Origin: Rhizopus arrhizus
Taxonomy: Eukaryota; Mucoromycota; Mucoromycetes; Mucorales; Rhizopodaceae
DNA length: 64,000 nucleotides
Direction of reading: 5' to 3'
Assembly: GCA_024220505.1 (NCBI GenBank)
Contig: JAKZZE010000034.1
Span: 1-64,000 of the forward strand
Part shown: positions 42,260 to 54,054 of the stretch, in pieces
How the letters are laid out: the number at the start of each line of letters is the position of its first letter
Position numbering within the stretch: the first letter of the stretch is position 1
Translations under genes and position numbers: made by a program
Notes under the pieces: generated by a model
The model's input: the letters and a program-made list of their open reading frames with translations, nothing else
Databases searched by the model: none
Told to the model about the DNA's origin: nothing

Positions 42260-43006
42260 TATTCTTCTTCTTTTTTATATAAAACTATCACAATTAGATT
42301 CATTCTATAAAGTAAACATGAACAATAAATAAGCCATGATCTTTACTATTCATCATTTCTGTAAATGAATAATAATGGATCAGGTACCTAGTCAACTTTG
42401 ATCTGACTGGAGGCATTTCATATAAATATATCTTTCCTCTCAATGAAGACGGGACATTTCTCCCAGATCAGTTAAAGAACAATAAGATCTATAAAAACAA
42501 CGAATTAAAAATTTTCATAATCGATTTAGTGATCATTCTTCAATCAAACATGTCAATTATTGGATCTACGCTCATAACTACTCATTTACCCGCCAACTGA
42601 TAGAAGAATATAAATAGTAGACTTTGTAATGATTTCTTTTTTTAACAATTAAGATTGTCTTAGATAAAGTTCAGTCTCAAAAAGTATTCTTTGGTTTTTA
42701 TCGCTACCTTTAAATTACTTTACCAGAACATAACAACTATCTTCATTGTATCCCTTTTTATTTTATTTTTACTTTAAACAAACCTTTTTACGAATCAAAA
42801 CAAGATTGATCTACTTTACAAGATCTGGTGGTCACTATATCAATCGAATCAAGCCAAATCAAACTCACAAAAAGTCAACTCTTATATCAATTATAACTCA
42901 AATCTCTGCTTATTTAAACCTTAACCCAATAAACCCAAACAATATTACAGTACCACAAGAATTGAATGAATACAGACAGTTGTTTGAATTCAGATGGCTA
43001 TGTAGA
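42260..43006 (+). repeat. LTR-2b body and element leader
   Basis: 42262-42745 matches the inverse of 44920-45385. The sequence goes on to AGATCTGGTGGTCAC (42821-42835), a leader motif shared with 32846-32860 and a possible primer-binding site. Downstream, an open stretch to 43006 may be the very start of gag (LNEYRQLFEFRW) but is cut by LTR-2 at 43007. So this was the 5' end of an LTR retrotransposon. Confidence 0.65.
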
Positions 43007-43574
43007 TGTTGTATAATGGTAAAGGTAATAAAATAAATGTGGGAACGAAAATAAAGAAACAGTTTGGGTACTTTTTGAGACTGATCTTTATTTCAGTTTT
43101 AAGTTAAAGTAAAAATTATTCTAATTGAAGACAGGTATTTATATCTTATTGAGTGCGTGGCTTGATATCTTCTATTGTAAGCGTTCTTCTAATATTCAGG
43201 TACTTTAGCAAGTGTCATCTATAATTATGATTATAAAAACTTTTCATTTGTTCTTTTGTATGTCTGTCATGGATTATCTTTTATTTTGGGAATTCCTCAC
43301 TGGTTTGAATAAGACTACTTTACGCGTTATTTCAATTATATGAAAGATTAGCAATATTCCTGATATTGGATTGGATCTTGTTATTTTAGTTGATACTTCT
43401 TCTTATCAAAGAATTCTCATTAATACAAAACATATTCTAAAAGAACATGTTTAATTGGAATTGATTGTATGACCTTATTTAAATAAACTTATATTTTTAT
43501 TTTATTTAATTATGATCTTGTATTAAGACTTATGTTTATCGATGTCAATTACAATCAGTTGCTGTTCTACAACA
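43007..43574 (-). repeat. LTR-2, full length, reverse
   Basis: 568 bp with TGTTGTATAATGG at its left end and ending CTACAACA, similar throughout to the solo LTR at 45526-46094 in the opposite orientation. The flanking 5-mers differ (GTAGA, CTACA), so it is not a clean solo insertion; it may be one side of an element or a rearrangement. Confidence 0.8.
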
Positions 43575-43604
43575 CTACAAAGATGGTCTGGGTGGGTGTA
43601 GACG

Positions 43605-44187
43605 GAAGGAGAGATCAACCGTTCCATTTTTGAAGGTTGTGATACCACCAGGTCAATTCCTGTATGCTGGCTGAATCCAGGAGTGAGGGAAGGTCCCAGT
43701 CTTTTTCCGACTTGACAGTTTGGTTCTTGTAGTAGAGAAGGTGCGGTTTATACAGCCGGGCTGGGAACATGGCAAAAGTTGCCGCCTGTATTCGCATTGT
43801 GAGGCTGTGCACTACGCGAGGAGATTGTCTGTGAGGGTGATCCAGCACTTGTTTGATGGAACGACGAATATCGCGGAGTTTTTTCATTGGAAGTGATGCC
43901 GTCATTGTGCGGGTATTCAATACAAAGCCTAGGTGTCCCAATTGTTGAGTAGGAGTCAAAACTGATTTCTTGAAGTTGACTATCCATCCCTATTGTTGAA
44001 GAAGAGCCACTACTGCTTGAACTTGTTGAATAGCCAATTGCTTGGTGCTTGCAACTAGAATCCAGTCGTCCAGGTACGCAAAGATCCTGAAGCCTTGAGA
44101 GCGGAAGTGCTCTAATATGGGCCTGCATACTTTGGTGAAGACAAATGGACTTGAGGCCAAACCAAAAGGAGTGGCACAATATCGGTA
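43605..44187 (-). pseudogene. DIRS/Ngaro-like reverse transcriptase-RNase H fragment
   Basis: The reading is YRYCATPFGLASSPFVFTKV, then FAYLDDWILVAS (the YxDD-type catalytic box, YLDD), an in-frame TAG at about 43990, then QQLGHLGFVLNT and SLTMRIQAATFAMFPARLY. YLDDWI and the 'LGFxLN' block are typical of tyrosine-recombinase (DIRS-type) retroelements. Both ends are missing: LTR-2 side on the left, a Tc1-B end on the right at 44188. No recombinase is present. Confidence 0.8.
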
Positions 44188-44310
44188 CAGTAGCGGACAA
44201 AACTGGTGCACAAAACTTTTTTTCGGCTTTTAACTACCAGTAATTGCTCATGTTAGTTGCGATAGCTATGAAACTATACCAGATAGAAGACATACAAAAT
44301 GAGATATTTG
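44188..44310. repeat. Tc1-type element B, terminal fragment
   Basis: It begins CAGTAGCGGACAAAACTGG after TA, and about 110 bp match the inverted right end of the element at 3079-4708. It is joined to LTR-1 sequence, so the rest was lost. Confidence 0.75.
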
Positions 44311-44311
44311 C

Positions 44312-44590
44312 AGATAATAAAGTGAGAAAAAAGAAAGGAAAATAGTACTTGAAAACTAGTGAATGAGTCTCTATGTAACCTCTTTATTAGATTTCAAGAC
44401 GAGAGAGAGAACCCATTTAATCAAACTACGCCTTTATATAGGAAATGAAATTATTCAGGGACCGAAGTGAGTTCAAGGTCAATTTTAGTATTGAGCTTGA
44501 AGAATATAAACATTGTATATGAGCTTTAAGGAATATGTAATAAGTAATATTATGTATTCAGTACTTGTTACTTCTTATATAAGATCCGAG
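44312..44590 (-). repeat. LTR-1, 3' part, reverse
   Basis: It matches 2723-3010 in reverse orientation and ends at CCGAG (44586-44590; CTCGG on the minus strand). The first ~50 bp of the same LTR lie on the plus strand at 47941-47989, ending in CTCGG. Confidence 0.82.
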
Positions 44591-44912
44591 TGTGATATTT
44601 ACGGTTTATAATATAAAAAAAGTACTAAGTCAATCAACAAATATAAAAATAAGTGAGACTCAAAGTAGATTGTCCTTTATTCAAGTTAAAAATATGAGGG
44701 TATTTATACTTTTCTATCCACGGCTAAATAATAGTATTCACAGTATATGATTATTGATTATTAATCGATATTAGACGATGCGTTAATTATAGGATTGGTA
44801 TTGTTTAACATCGTTTTATCAAGAAGTAATTATTAATCCTGATCCAGGAACTTGTTAGAATATTCTGGAGTGGATTGGGATATAATTTTATTTGACGTGG
44901 CATAATACAATT
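44591..44912 (-). repeat. LTR-3, 5'-truncated copy, reverse
   Basis: It is the inverse of 48068-48387, with high identity. It begins TGTGATATTTACGG on the plus strand. The other side is fused to LTR-2b at about 44912, inside the shared letters ATTGTATTATG. Confidence 0.82.
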
Positions 44913-45480
44913 ATTATGTTCTGGTAAAGTAATTAAGGAATAACAATAAAACCAAAAGAATACTTTTTGAGACTGAACTTTATCTAAGACAATCTTAATT
45001 GTTAAAAAAAGAAATCATTACAAAGTCTACTATTTATATTCTTCTATCAGTTGGCGGGTAAATGAGTAGTTATGAGCGTAGATCCAATAATTGACATGTT
45101 TGATTGAAGAATGATCACTAAATCGATTATGAAAATTTTTAATTCGTTGTTTTTATAGATCTTATTGTTCTTTAACTGATCTGGGAGAAATGTCCCGTCT
45201 TCATTGAGAGGAAAGATATATTTATATGAAATGCCTCCAGTCAGATCAAAGTTGACTAGGTACCTGATCCATTATTATTCATTTACAGAAATGATGAATA
45301 GTAAAGATCATGGCTTATTTATTGTTCATGTTTACTTTATAGAATGAATCTAATTGTGATAGTTTTATATAAAAAGAAGAAGAATATATTTTACTTAATA
45401 AAGATTTAAATTATTATCTTTTATCAATTTTAATATACTTCTTTTAGTTGTGATTATTCAATGTCCGTTATGATCAGACT
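44913..45480 (-). repeat. LTR-2b, undisturbed reference copy
   Basis: It contains in one piece the three parts that are separated at 33558-33606, 37907-37968 and 42260-42745. The TA pairs at about 45385-45388 and 45445-45446 are empty sites for elements M and D. It is truncated at its 3' side by LTR-3. Confidence 0.82.
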
Positions 45481-45525
45481 GTTAAGGATACATAAGATTG
45501 TAGTCACTTTATTTTAGTAAAAGGA

Positions 45526-46094
45526 TGTTGTAGAACAGTAACTGATCGTAGTAGACATTGATAAATATAAGTCTTAATACAAGATCATAATTAAATTAAA
45601 TAAAAATATAAGTTTATTTAAATAAGATCATACAATCAATTCCAATTAAACATGTTCTTTTAGAATATGTTTTGTATTAATAAGAGTTCTTTGATAAGAA
45701 GAAGTATCAACTAAAATAACAAGATCCAATCCAATATCAGGAATATTGCTAATCTTTCACATAATTGAAATAACGCGTAAAATAACGTTATTCAAATCAG
45801 TGAGGAATTCCCAGAATAAAAGATAATCTATGACAGACATACAAAAGAACAAATGAAAAGTTTTTATAATCATAATTATAGATGACACTTGCTAAAGTAC
45901 CTGAATATTAGAAGAACGCTTACAATAGAAGATATCAAGCCACTCACTCAATAAGATATAAATACCTGTCTTCAATTAGAATAATTTTTACTTTAAACTT
46001 AAACTGAAATAAAGATCAGTCTCAAAAAGTACTTACACTGTTTCTTGATCTTTGTTTCTACCTTTTTTTCAATAAATTTTACCATTATACAACA
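45526..46094 (+). repeat. Solo LTR-2, TSD AAGGA
   Basis: 569 bp from TGTTGTAGAACAG to TATACAACA, flanked by AAGGA at 45521-45525 and 46095-46099. It includes a TATA-like TATAAATACC at about 45956 and AATAAAG near the 3' end. The 5-bp duplication fits a Ty3 or similar integrase. No internal genes remain. Confidence 0.92.
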
Positions 46095-46099
46095 AAGGA

Positions 46100-47767
46100 A
46101 TCATATATGATCCTGAATAATATGTTGACAAAACTTGGAATCATTTATAACATTATTCCCAACATAGATCAATAAAATACTTTGTGTTATAGGTAGACAT
46201 AATAAAATAATAAATTATGCTATAAACCAAACATCTCCAACACTAGCATAGTTAAACCATAAAGATCTGACGATGAATTATATCATAAAGAGTAATAAAT
46301 GTCTTGCATGTATAATACCAACCTGTTATAGTATTAAGTCTTTGCATAATCTCTTTTATGATCCAATGTATTTAGTTGCATTGAGACTATGTGTGTCAGA
46401 ATAGAATATTGTTTTTCTTGCATAGTAACTTTATCGATCTAAACGAATGATTGAGAAATATTCTTATCAATAATCCGATTGGTGCCTTAATGACTCCTGT
46501 TGTCTCCATTATTAGGTTTCAGTCTTTCTGTACTAATTTAGTAACCAAGTTTACTCAAACCCAATAATCATTCAGGAACAAAATACAAGTGCCGTCTTAA
46601 ACAACAATTCCATGGATGCCTATTTATAAATGCAACACTAGTAGCTTAGAACAACGATTTATAATATAATTATACAAGATAAGATTCCATGGAACAAGAT
46701 ATGATGGCAATGCCCCAATCCAGAATGAAACATCAAGAAAGAACCAATTGATTTAACTCAATCATCCCCATGAATTATTCTTCAAAAGAATATAAATATC
46801 CCATCTAAATCCTCATTGAAAAAAGGATAACTTTAACTTGGATATAATCAAGAATAAAAAGTATCTCAAAGTAATTATCGTTTTGGTGCTTTTTTATTTC
46901 TTTTTATCTTCGTTTATTACACTTTGATTAGATTTTTATATTAAGCTTTATTCATATTAACTTCACATAGTCAAATAAGATGACATGGTTGTAATATAGT
47001 TTATTGATAATATGAGCATGTTGAATAAGGAATGACGATTACTTACCGGATCATCATTAGTCATGAAAGCATTTATCCTGACTGAGATATTATTGTTAGC
47101 AATGATATCCAATCACGGAACTAAAAGTATTTATAGTCATCCGTACCGTCTCCTTAAATAGTTATATCTGAAACCATCCCAATAGCATAATTGACAATAC
47201 AGGCTAGGAACAGGCTAAACTAATAATTAGAAATAGTAATCATCTATTCTGTCCTAATTCTTTATCCGTATCATGTCTATAAATACTCTCACTTTTTACA
47301 TGTAGAATTTATTTTGGATCGAAAATAGTTATCTTAACTTAATAAAGAGATACCAAGTTCTAACAGAATTTCTTTATCTTTGATTGCTATATTATATTTA
47401 CCTAAAACTCCCCTTTCCTAAACAGTCATCCTAGAGAGTCTAATCAATTGTCAACCCCAAAAGTAATTAGATCAAATTTAATTGACTGGTTATTATTTCT
47501 ATTGTTCAATTTCAGATGCATATATTAGAACATCGACAAGCTTTAGCTTAATCATTGGTTCTTCAGCACGACATCGTGACCGAGTCTATATCTTTTATAT
47601 CTACGCTCACAAAGAATATAAATAGATGCCAACTTTTTATCTATAAAGCGAGGCCTTTTCGCAATATAAAGAAATCTGCAATAAAGAAGGATTTTAATTT
47701 TATATTGCTGCTATTGTTTTTTTGTTTAATTTTTTATTTAATCTTGCGATTAAAACAACGAAAGCAT
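46100..47767. other. AT-rich LTR relics, no gene
   Basis: Several TATAAATA plus AATAAAG combinations (about 46792-46865 and 47278-47345) resemble the promoter and end regions of the LTRs nearby, but I could not set borders or find partners. No coding sequence is supported. Confidence 0.4.
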
Positions 47768-47822
47768 GCCAAAACGAATTGCTGCTGTAATCAAACGACG
47801 AGGCAATTATACGAATTTTTAG
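47768..47822 (+). pseudogene. C-terminal scrap of a Tc1 transposase
   Basis: MPKRIAAVIKRRGNYTNF followed by a stop matches the invariable C-terminus of the Tc1 proteins in this window (SMPDRIKAVIQAKGGYTDY and similar). The sequence upstream is unrecognisable. Confidence 0.6.
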
Positions 47823-47940
47823 GTTCTAACCATTTTTAAGGTTTTTTTTAAAAATATGTATTCTTATAAATAAAAACACATCTTTCTCCATCGTTTTTAG
47901 CAATACAATGATTGAACTTCGCGTAAGTTGCAAGGTTTTG

Positions 47941-47989
47941 TGTCGTATTTACCTCATTAAATACTTATTATTCGTATGAGATTACTCGG
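47941..47989 (+). repeat. LTR-1, first 49 bp
   Basis: TGTCGTATTTACC up to GATTACTCGG matches 2675-2725. It is interrupted at CTCGG (47985-47989) by LTR-3; the rest of the same LTR is on the minus strand at 44312-44590. Confidence 0.82.
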
Positions 47990-48387
47990 TGTGGTATTTA
48001 CACATATAATAAAGTAATACTGTAAATTACTACGAACAATGATCATCCAAATTAGGAATATCGGACATTGTATTATGCCACGTCAAATAAAATTATATCC
48101 CAATCCACTCCAGAATATTCTAACAAGTTCCTGGATCAGGATTAATAATTACTTCTTGATAAAACGATGTTAAACAATACCAATCCTATAATTAACGCAT
48201 CGTCTAATATCGATTAATAATCAATAATCATATACTGTGAATACTATTATTTAGCCGTGGATAGAAAAGTATAAATACCCTCATATTTTTAACTTGAATA
48301 AAGGACAATCTACTTTGAGTCTCACTTATTTTTATATTTGTTGATTGACTTAGTACTTTTTTTATATTATAAACCGTAAATATCACA
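47990..48387 (+). repeat. LTR-3, full length
   Basis: 398 bp from TGTGGTATTTACAC to AATATCACA, with TATAAATACC (about 48271) and a poly(A)-signal-like AATAAAGG. The 5' flank is CTCGG; the 3' flank here is GTATG, but the partner copy at 44591 has CTCGG on that side. Confidence 0.82.
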
Positions 48388-48520
48388 GTATGCTTACTTG
48401 GAATTGATTGTATGATTTTACTTAAACTTGAGTTTTATTTTATTTTAACTATAATCTTGTATTAAGGCTTGTATTTGTTAATGCCAATTACAATCAGTTA
48501 CTCTTCTACATCTACACTAT
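48388..48520 (-). repeat. LTR-2 fragment, reverse
   Basis: The last ~115 bp match, in reverse, the first part of LTR-2 (compare 45526-45650): TGTAGAAGAGTAACTGATTG on the minus strand. It joins LTR-3 at 48388. Confidence 0.65.
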
Positions 48521-49005
48521 TTCTTTATTTGTGTTTTATCTTTTTCTCAGTAATCATTGCCATTATACAGCAATCATAACCTTCAATTTTTCAAATATTG
48601 CATTCCAGCCTCTATTGATGTCTTGTCTTACAAATATCATTCAATATGTTGTCGTCGTAAGAATGTAAAGTAGAATAGGCTATCAACATGTATTTTATCT
48701 TCTATTTCTAGCTTTTTTATGAAACCACGTCATGTAGCTTTTTTCTATTTTGCCTCTTTTACACCAAATTATCTTATATCTCACACCAAGACAATATATG
48801 TGATATTCAATTCAACTAGATTTAACTTAATGATGGAATCAAACAGTCTACACTGCATGAATATAATCCACGTGAATCAATGGCAATAATGGAAAAATAA
48901 AAATTGTCTAGATCTATACTTAAAAGTACTTATTGGTACACTTCTGTAAACAGTCTGTCAGCTTTTAGAAATTAACACCATTTCATTTTGTACATAATTA
49001 TATGT
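48521..49005. other. No gene seen; 3' flank of RAB3GAP2-like gene
   Basis: AT-rich DNA without recognisable element or coding frame. It contains the 3' flank of the minus-strand gene ending at 49006. Confidence 0.5.
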
Positions 49006-50960
49006 TTATTGATCACCAGCTTCCCTAGATTTTGACTTCATAGTAATCTCGATCTTTCGGACGTCTCCATCAGGACTGATCAGCAAGCAACTTGATAATA
49101 GTCCGTATTCGCTTTTTTCTAACTCCTTGGCTTTTTTTCTCCTATCCAAGCTAACCATACTGCTCCCAAGAGGCTCTCTTGCACAAGGAACTAATTTCCA
49201 TCCTGGACCTATATGAAATGCACCTACTTGCTTACCATGTCTCATCTGAAATATCCTAAGACTACCTAGCTTTGACGAATGGATAACTAAGAACTGAAGC
49301 ACCTTTGGCGGTCCTGCTGGAGCTTGTTGTTGATAGAGCTCATGTTCAAACGCCTCAACCCATCCGCATGCTGCATCTCGAACGCCTTTCCACATTCTGA
49401 TCATCTCGCCTTCCACAACATCCCAAAGTATCACTCGGCCGAGTGCATCACTCGTAGCTGCTAGCGTGTGCCTCTGCGCACTGGTTGAAGGTGGACAGAT
49501 ATAGATGTGATTGATTTGACGATATGGATCATCAGCTGACAAAATAGCTGGAATAGGTGTAGCTGGCTCAACATTGGTCGGTGGCTGTGGCATGTCAGGA
49601 ACATACGGCGTGCCTGCATGCTTTTGATTAGCAGAATTATTAGCTGTTGTTCCCCACCAAGATTTAGCAAATGAAAACACAGGTGATGCAACTCGTGATA
49701 CCACATATGTCGCCATGGAAGCTGCTGAAAGTGTTCGTGTTGACTCAGCAGTAGCATAATAAGTTAACATCGGGTAGACACCAACACCAATATATCTTGC
49801 ACTTGCATTACTTGATATGCGTGTGGATGTAGCATTTGGATAATGAAAATCTGGCACCTGAGAATGCATTGAAGAGGGGCCTAGTTAAGTAAGCTCATTT
49901 TGTTTAATAAATGCATAATAAATTTGTAAGAAATGTTTCCATTACCTAGACTGACAACATCTTTTACTTGATCTTGATGTTGAAGCTCCCACTTCTTGTA
50001 TTGAAAGGCTGTGTGCATACGAGATGCGTCGATACCACTTTCCCGCTGTCCATCACATATCCTCAATACTAACCATAAACTTTGACCGTCAATGCTCACT
50101 ACTTTTTTCCCTTCAAATAGTATAGTAATATCTTCGTCCTCTTTAGGCTGTGACAAGGAAGATACTTTGAATACAGGCGGTGGTGTTCTCATCTTTATAG
50201 AAAGCACAGGTGTTGTTTCTAACCGCTGCTCTGTTAAAAGAACTCCCGACTTGACAAAAAAAAAATCAGTGTTTGATTTTTTTTTTTTTTTGTTTTCATT
50301 TACTTACTTCTGAAAAGACTCGAATCCAGCCAGATTTGTATCCACACATAATGTAGTTTTGACTAAGAGAAGAAATATAAGCACTACTTTTGAGGTATAC
50401 AATTCTTACGTTGATCGTGTTGAAGGCACAAAGAGCGGTAAGCATAGCAACGAAGTAATAATTTCACTTTTGTTAAGAAAAATTAGCATAGCAATGATTT
50501 GTTGATAAAAAAGAAAATTACTTTTCAAGTTTAGTGTTCTGTCCAATAGCTGAATACTCACCGTCAGCATTAACTTTAACAGTTATAAATTTGGTTTTAT
50601 ATGCTAAGACAAGTGTACGTCCACTGGCAGAAGACGATATTAAATATGCTTCTTTTGATTGTACATTTGGAGAAGGGGATCGTGTTGTAAAGTCAGTTCG
50701 ATTTGATACAGCATCTTCATCTGCTCCCCATGCCCATTCTTTATCAGATCCATCTGATAAACTACCCATGAGTTATATGGTGTTCAATTATTCAGGAAGA
50801 ATATACCTGTTTCTTCTTTTTGATCATCTAACGTTTCTTCGATTACTTCTTTAATAGAACTTGATACTTGAGGTAAATTACCCACAAGAATTTCAAGAAT
50901 AGGAATTGGTATTTTATAATGTCGTTGCAATTTACACTTTATTTCATTCGTAGTTGGCAT
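49006..50960 (-). CDS. Rab3-GAP regulatory subunit N-terminal domain protein
   Basis: Exons 50960-50807, 50753-50522, 50466-50410, 50362-50308, 50249-49946 and 49880-49006 total 1677 nt, 558 residues, all GT-AG with consistent phases. The protein matches the Rab3GAP2 N-terminal domain: MCGYKSGWIRVFSE, then DALGRVILWDVVEGEMIRMWKG with the family's RMWKG(V/Y)RDA signature, then LQFLVIHSSKLGSLRIFQMRHG and FHIGPGWKLV. In animals the non-catalytic subunit pairs with RAB3GAP1 as an exchange factor or GAP in Rab3/Rab18 and autophagy control. This protein stops soon after the N-terminal domain; the long C-terminal part of animal RAB3GAP2 (~1400 residues) is absent. The gene lies 107 bp downstream of the SART3-like gene on the same strand. 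Confidence 0.88.
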
Positions 50961-51067
50961 CTGGCTTAATGTTCACTATTTTCATATAAAATAAAAAATA
51001 AAAAAGGAAACAAAAACAAAAAGCGATGTCCTTAAAAGTCAATTATTTTATTTATGCAGGATTGAAT

Positions 51068-53650
51068 TTACTTCTTTCCTAAAAGCATTGCCCTAAAGTC
51101 ATCGTTGCTTTTATTTTCATTCTTGATGTTGCTTGATGATTTACTAACTTGAGTTTCACTTTTATCCTGTGATATCCTTGAAGTACCTAAGGCGATCGCT
51201 TTTCCTCTTTTTGGGGGCCTTGGAGCTCTGAAATGTCTATCTCGACGGACTTCATGATCCTCCTTTCTTGGCTTTTTAATACCTTGTTCAATATTTTCTG
51301 AGGTTGCCTTTCGTTTAAGAACATTCAAGGTTTCTTTTTCAATAGGCTCAGTTTCACCTGCGCCGAGCTCTTCTTTTCCTTCTTCTTGCACAGCAGCAAC
51401 TTGCTTTTCTTTCTGCTTTTGTTTCTGTTGCATACGATGTAAACCCTTCTTTCTCTATATATTCACTTTTTACGTACAGTTCTATCTGGAATGTGTTTAC
51501 GTTAGGACATACCTTGATTTCTAATTCCTTGCTTATCTTTCTTTGTTCTTTTTCTTCTTGTTCAACGAGTTGTGCATGCCACTCGTTCGTTAACATTTTG
51601 GTTTTACTATTGATACGAACAAGAGCATCTTCATATGATTCCAAGCTCCCCATTTCATATTCTATAGAATTCCACACTTCAATGAGCCTTGTTGGATCAT
51701 CTATACGTTTGATTATAGATTTCTTAAACAATGTTTGACATTTGACGTAGTTTCCTAAGTCACTTCATGCCAAATTTATATTAGCAATGAACTATAAATT
51801 GGCAATTTTCAAATTTTACCGTTCAAAATAGATATACTGAATCCAAGCTTCTGCACTGCGACCATTCTTACGAACAATATGTTCCCATAATTCTCTTGCT
51901 TTATCAATGTCACCAAGTCTAGTTGAAATGCGAGCATAGAATTTTTCAACTCTGCAATATGGATCTCCTGATTCAGGAAAAGCTAAAACAGAAAGATGAG
52001 ATTGCTTTACAAAACAGAGTAGCACTTTCTTTACCTTCATGAAGGTACACTAAGCTTTCTTCAAATGCAACGCGCAGGTTCATCACATCTTCTTCTGCAG
52101 CTATAGTCGCTTAAGTATTATAGTCTATTCCTTCCAATATGAAATTTAACTTACGGTCTTCCCAGTCAATCTTTCTTCTATAGTAATTGCATTTAGCTAA
52201 AAGGACTGCAACCAAATCTTCTATACTCGCTAAAAGCTGTTGAGAAGATAGAGCTTTATCGAAAGTGTCTAAAAAAAATTTAAGTGTAAATTTTAAATAA
52301 GTCTAGATATACTTGCCATTTATTTGATCTGGCTCATATCCTCCTGATTCCATGAGTCTAGTCAAATGTGCCCAAAGTATGCCAGACCAAGGACAGTTCC
52401 GAATAGATCGTTGGCAAATACTCTCAAGGAAGGATTGTACCCTGGCCTTTTCAACCTTCAAAGAACATGAGTCTGCCTGAGGTTTTTGTAACTTTGTTTA
52501 ACTTACCAAAAATAAAATATAATCATTCCATAAGTTAGGATCTGTACAGTAAATAAGGATGGCTCGTTCGTACAAACAACGAACGTTATTTAAAGAAAAT
52601 TTGTTTTTTGCAATCTTTTCATTTTCAATATATTCATAAAACGCGTCTATCGAATACTGAGCTGCAATCAGCTTTTGTTCAAAAATATCTCTTTCATCTG
52701 CTGCTCTTTTAGTATCTGCATATGTTTTGTTAGCCTGAATCATATTGTCCTCGTAGTTGTTATTATCCCAAGCTGTAATGTAAGTTGAATAGCCATTAAA
52801 TGTTTCTTCACAGTCAATATGTAATACATTCAATCGATCCAAGTATACTTTTTTTACCCTTTCTACTTGATCAGGATTTTTGAATTTATTCATTACATCT
52901 ATCTCAAACTGAACATAAAGCCTCCATATTTCTTGACTACGTTTAACATGATATACTGTCGCTCTAACTGCTTTTAACAGATCTTCGCGTGTTGAATCAA
53001 TTAAATCATTTTCTTGATCCATTTCTTCAAATGTTTTATAAAACTTTTCAAGTATAAACTCAGTATAAGACTTCCATATATCAATTGCTAAAGCCAAATA
53101 TGTAAGCAAGTATCCAAAATAAGCAATGTGTTCACAATTTCTTACAAAAATAGTCCTTTTCAGCTTCATCGTAAAGATGAAGTAACCTTCTTTCTCCTTC
53201 TTCACTTGTAGCTTCCTTCTTGGCATCGTCAATCCAATCAAGCCATAGATCTATTGTCTTTGGTCAGACTTTGCATCTCATAAACATTGCTCAACTTTTA
53301 CTTTCTGACAGTGGATAAATATCATGCATAGCTAATCTCGCATCCTCCAACTGTTCCGGTAAATCAGTTTGTTTTAACAAATCAATCAGTTGAACATGAA
53401 GATCATATTGTGTATTATCTTTTCCTAGCTATAATCAAGTATTAACAAGAGCCATTCGCGACGAGTTCGTCATTTTTTGTACTTTTTCAATAATGTCTGG
53501 TATCTGGTCTAATGCCTCCAGCGTCATTTGAGATACTTCCTCATTTTCAGCCTCATTCATGATAGCTTCGTTTTCTACTATATTTTCTTCGGACAAGTTA
53601 TTTTGTGAGGTATTTGGAACCTCGTTCGATATTTCCATTGGCGATGACAT
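51068..53650 (-). CDS. SART3/Prp24-like HAT-repeat splicing factor
   Basis: Ten exons: 53650-53483, 53428-53302, 53250-53146, 53087-52507, 52455-52317, 52268-52155, 52100-52035, 51982-51820, 51762-51513, 51424-51068; 2070 nt, 689 residues. Introns are 48-88 bp; the one at 52269-52316 uses GC-AG. The protein has an acidic N-terminus, then HAT repeats (LWLDWIDDAKKEA, IWRLYVQFEIDVM, LWNDYILFL, AWIQYIYFERDLGNYVKCQ), a charged Lys/Glu linker with a nuclear-signal-like KKPRK, and a C-terminal LSm-interaction motif (SNDDFRAMLLGKK). SART3/Prp24 recycles U4/U6 snRNPs. No RRM is visible between linker and LSm motif, unlike SART3 and Prp24. The first intron (53429-53482, GTACAA donor) removes two stops. 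Confidence 0.88.
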
Positions 53651-54054
53651 GGTAAACAAACTTTATTAAAAAAAATGCGTACACTGGCTGTGGCTTTAGG
53701 ATGCCTAGTTTTTTAAACACAGTAAATATTTGGGGTGACTAGATATATCGCATGCCTTAAGTCTCTCTACGCCTTTGCAAACACACAAGCTATTAGAACC
53801 ACTATACGATCATATATTGCAAAAGAAAATAATATAGTTTGATGACATCATTTAACCCTCATATATCATATCTGTAACTTCCATTTTACTTTGTGATTTA
53901 TTCATTTTATATACTACCTTTTCTTTTGCGACTTCCTCTTGAACATTAGTTTTTTTATGGAGACATGGAGTTTTCTAGTATATAAAATTTGCAGTAGTTG
54001 ATCTTTTAAACTGAGTATACCTTTTATACGAAGAAGGACAAGGAATTATTATCT

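Noticed and set aside
44591..48387. The two LTR-3 copies as the paired LTRs of one retrotransposon
   Set aside because: They are in opposite orientation, and the CTCGG flanks fit a single solo LTR separated by an inversion.
53429..53482. An 18-nt intron (GTTAATACTTGATTATAG) or two nonsense codons in the SART3-like gene
   Set aside because: A 54-nt intron with donor GTACAA and the same acceptor removes both stops, keeps phase, and fits the other intron sizes of the gene.
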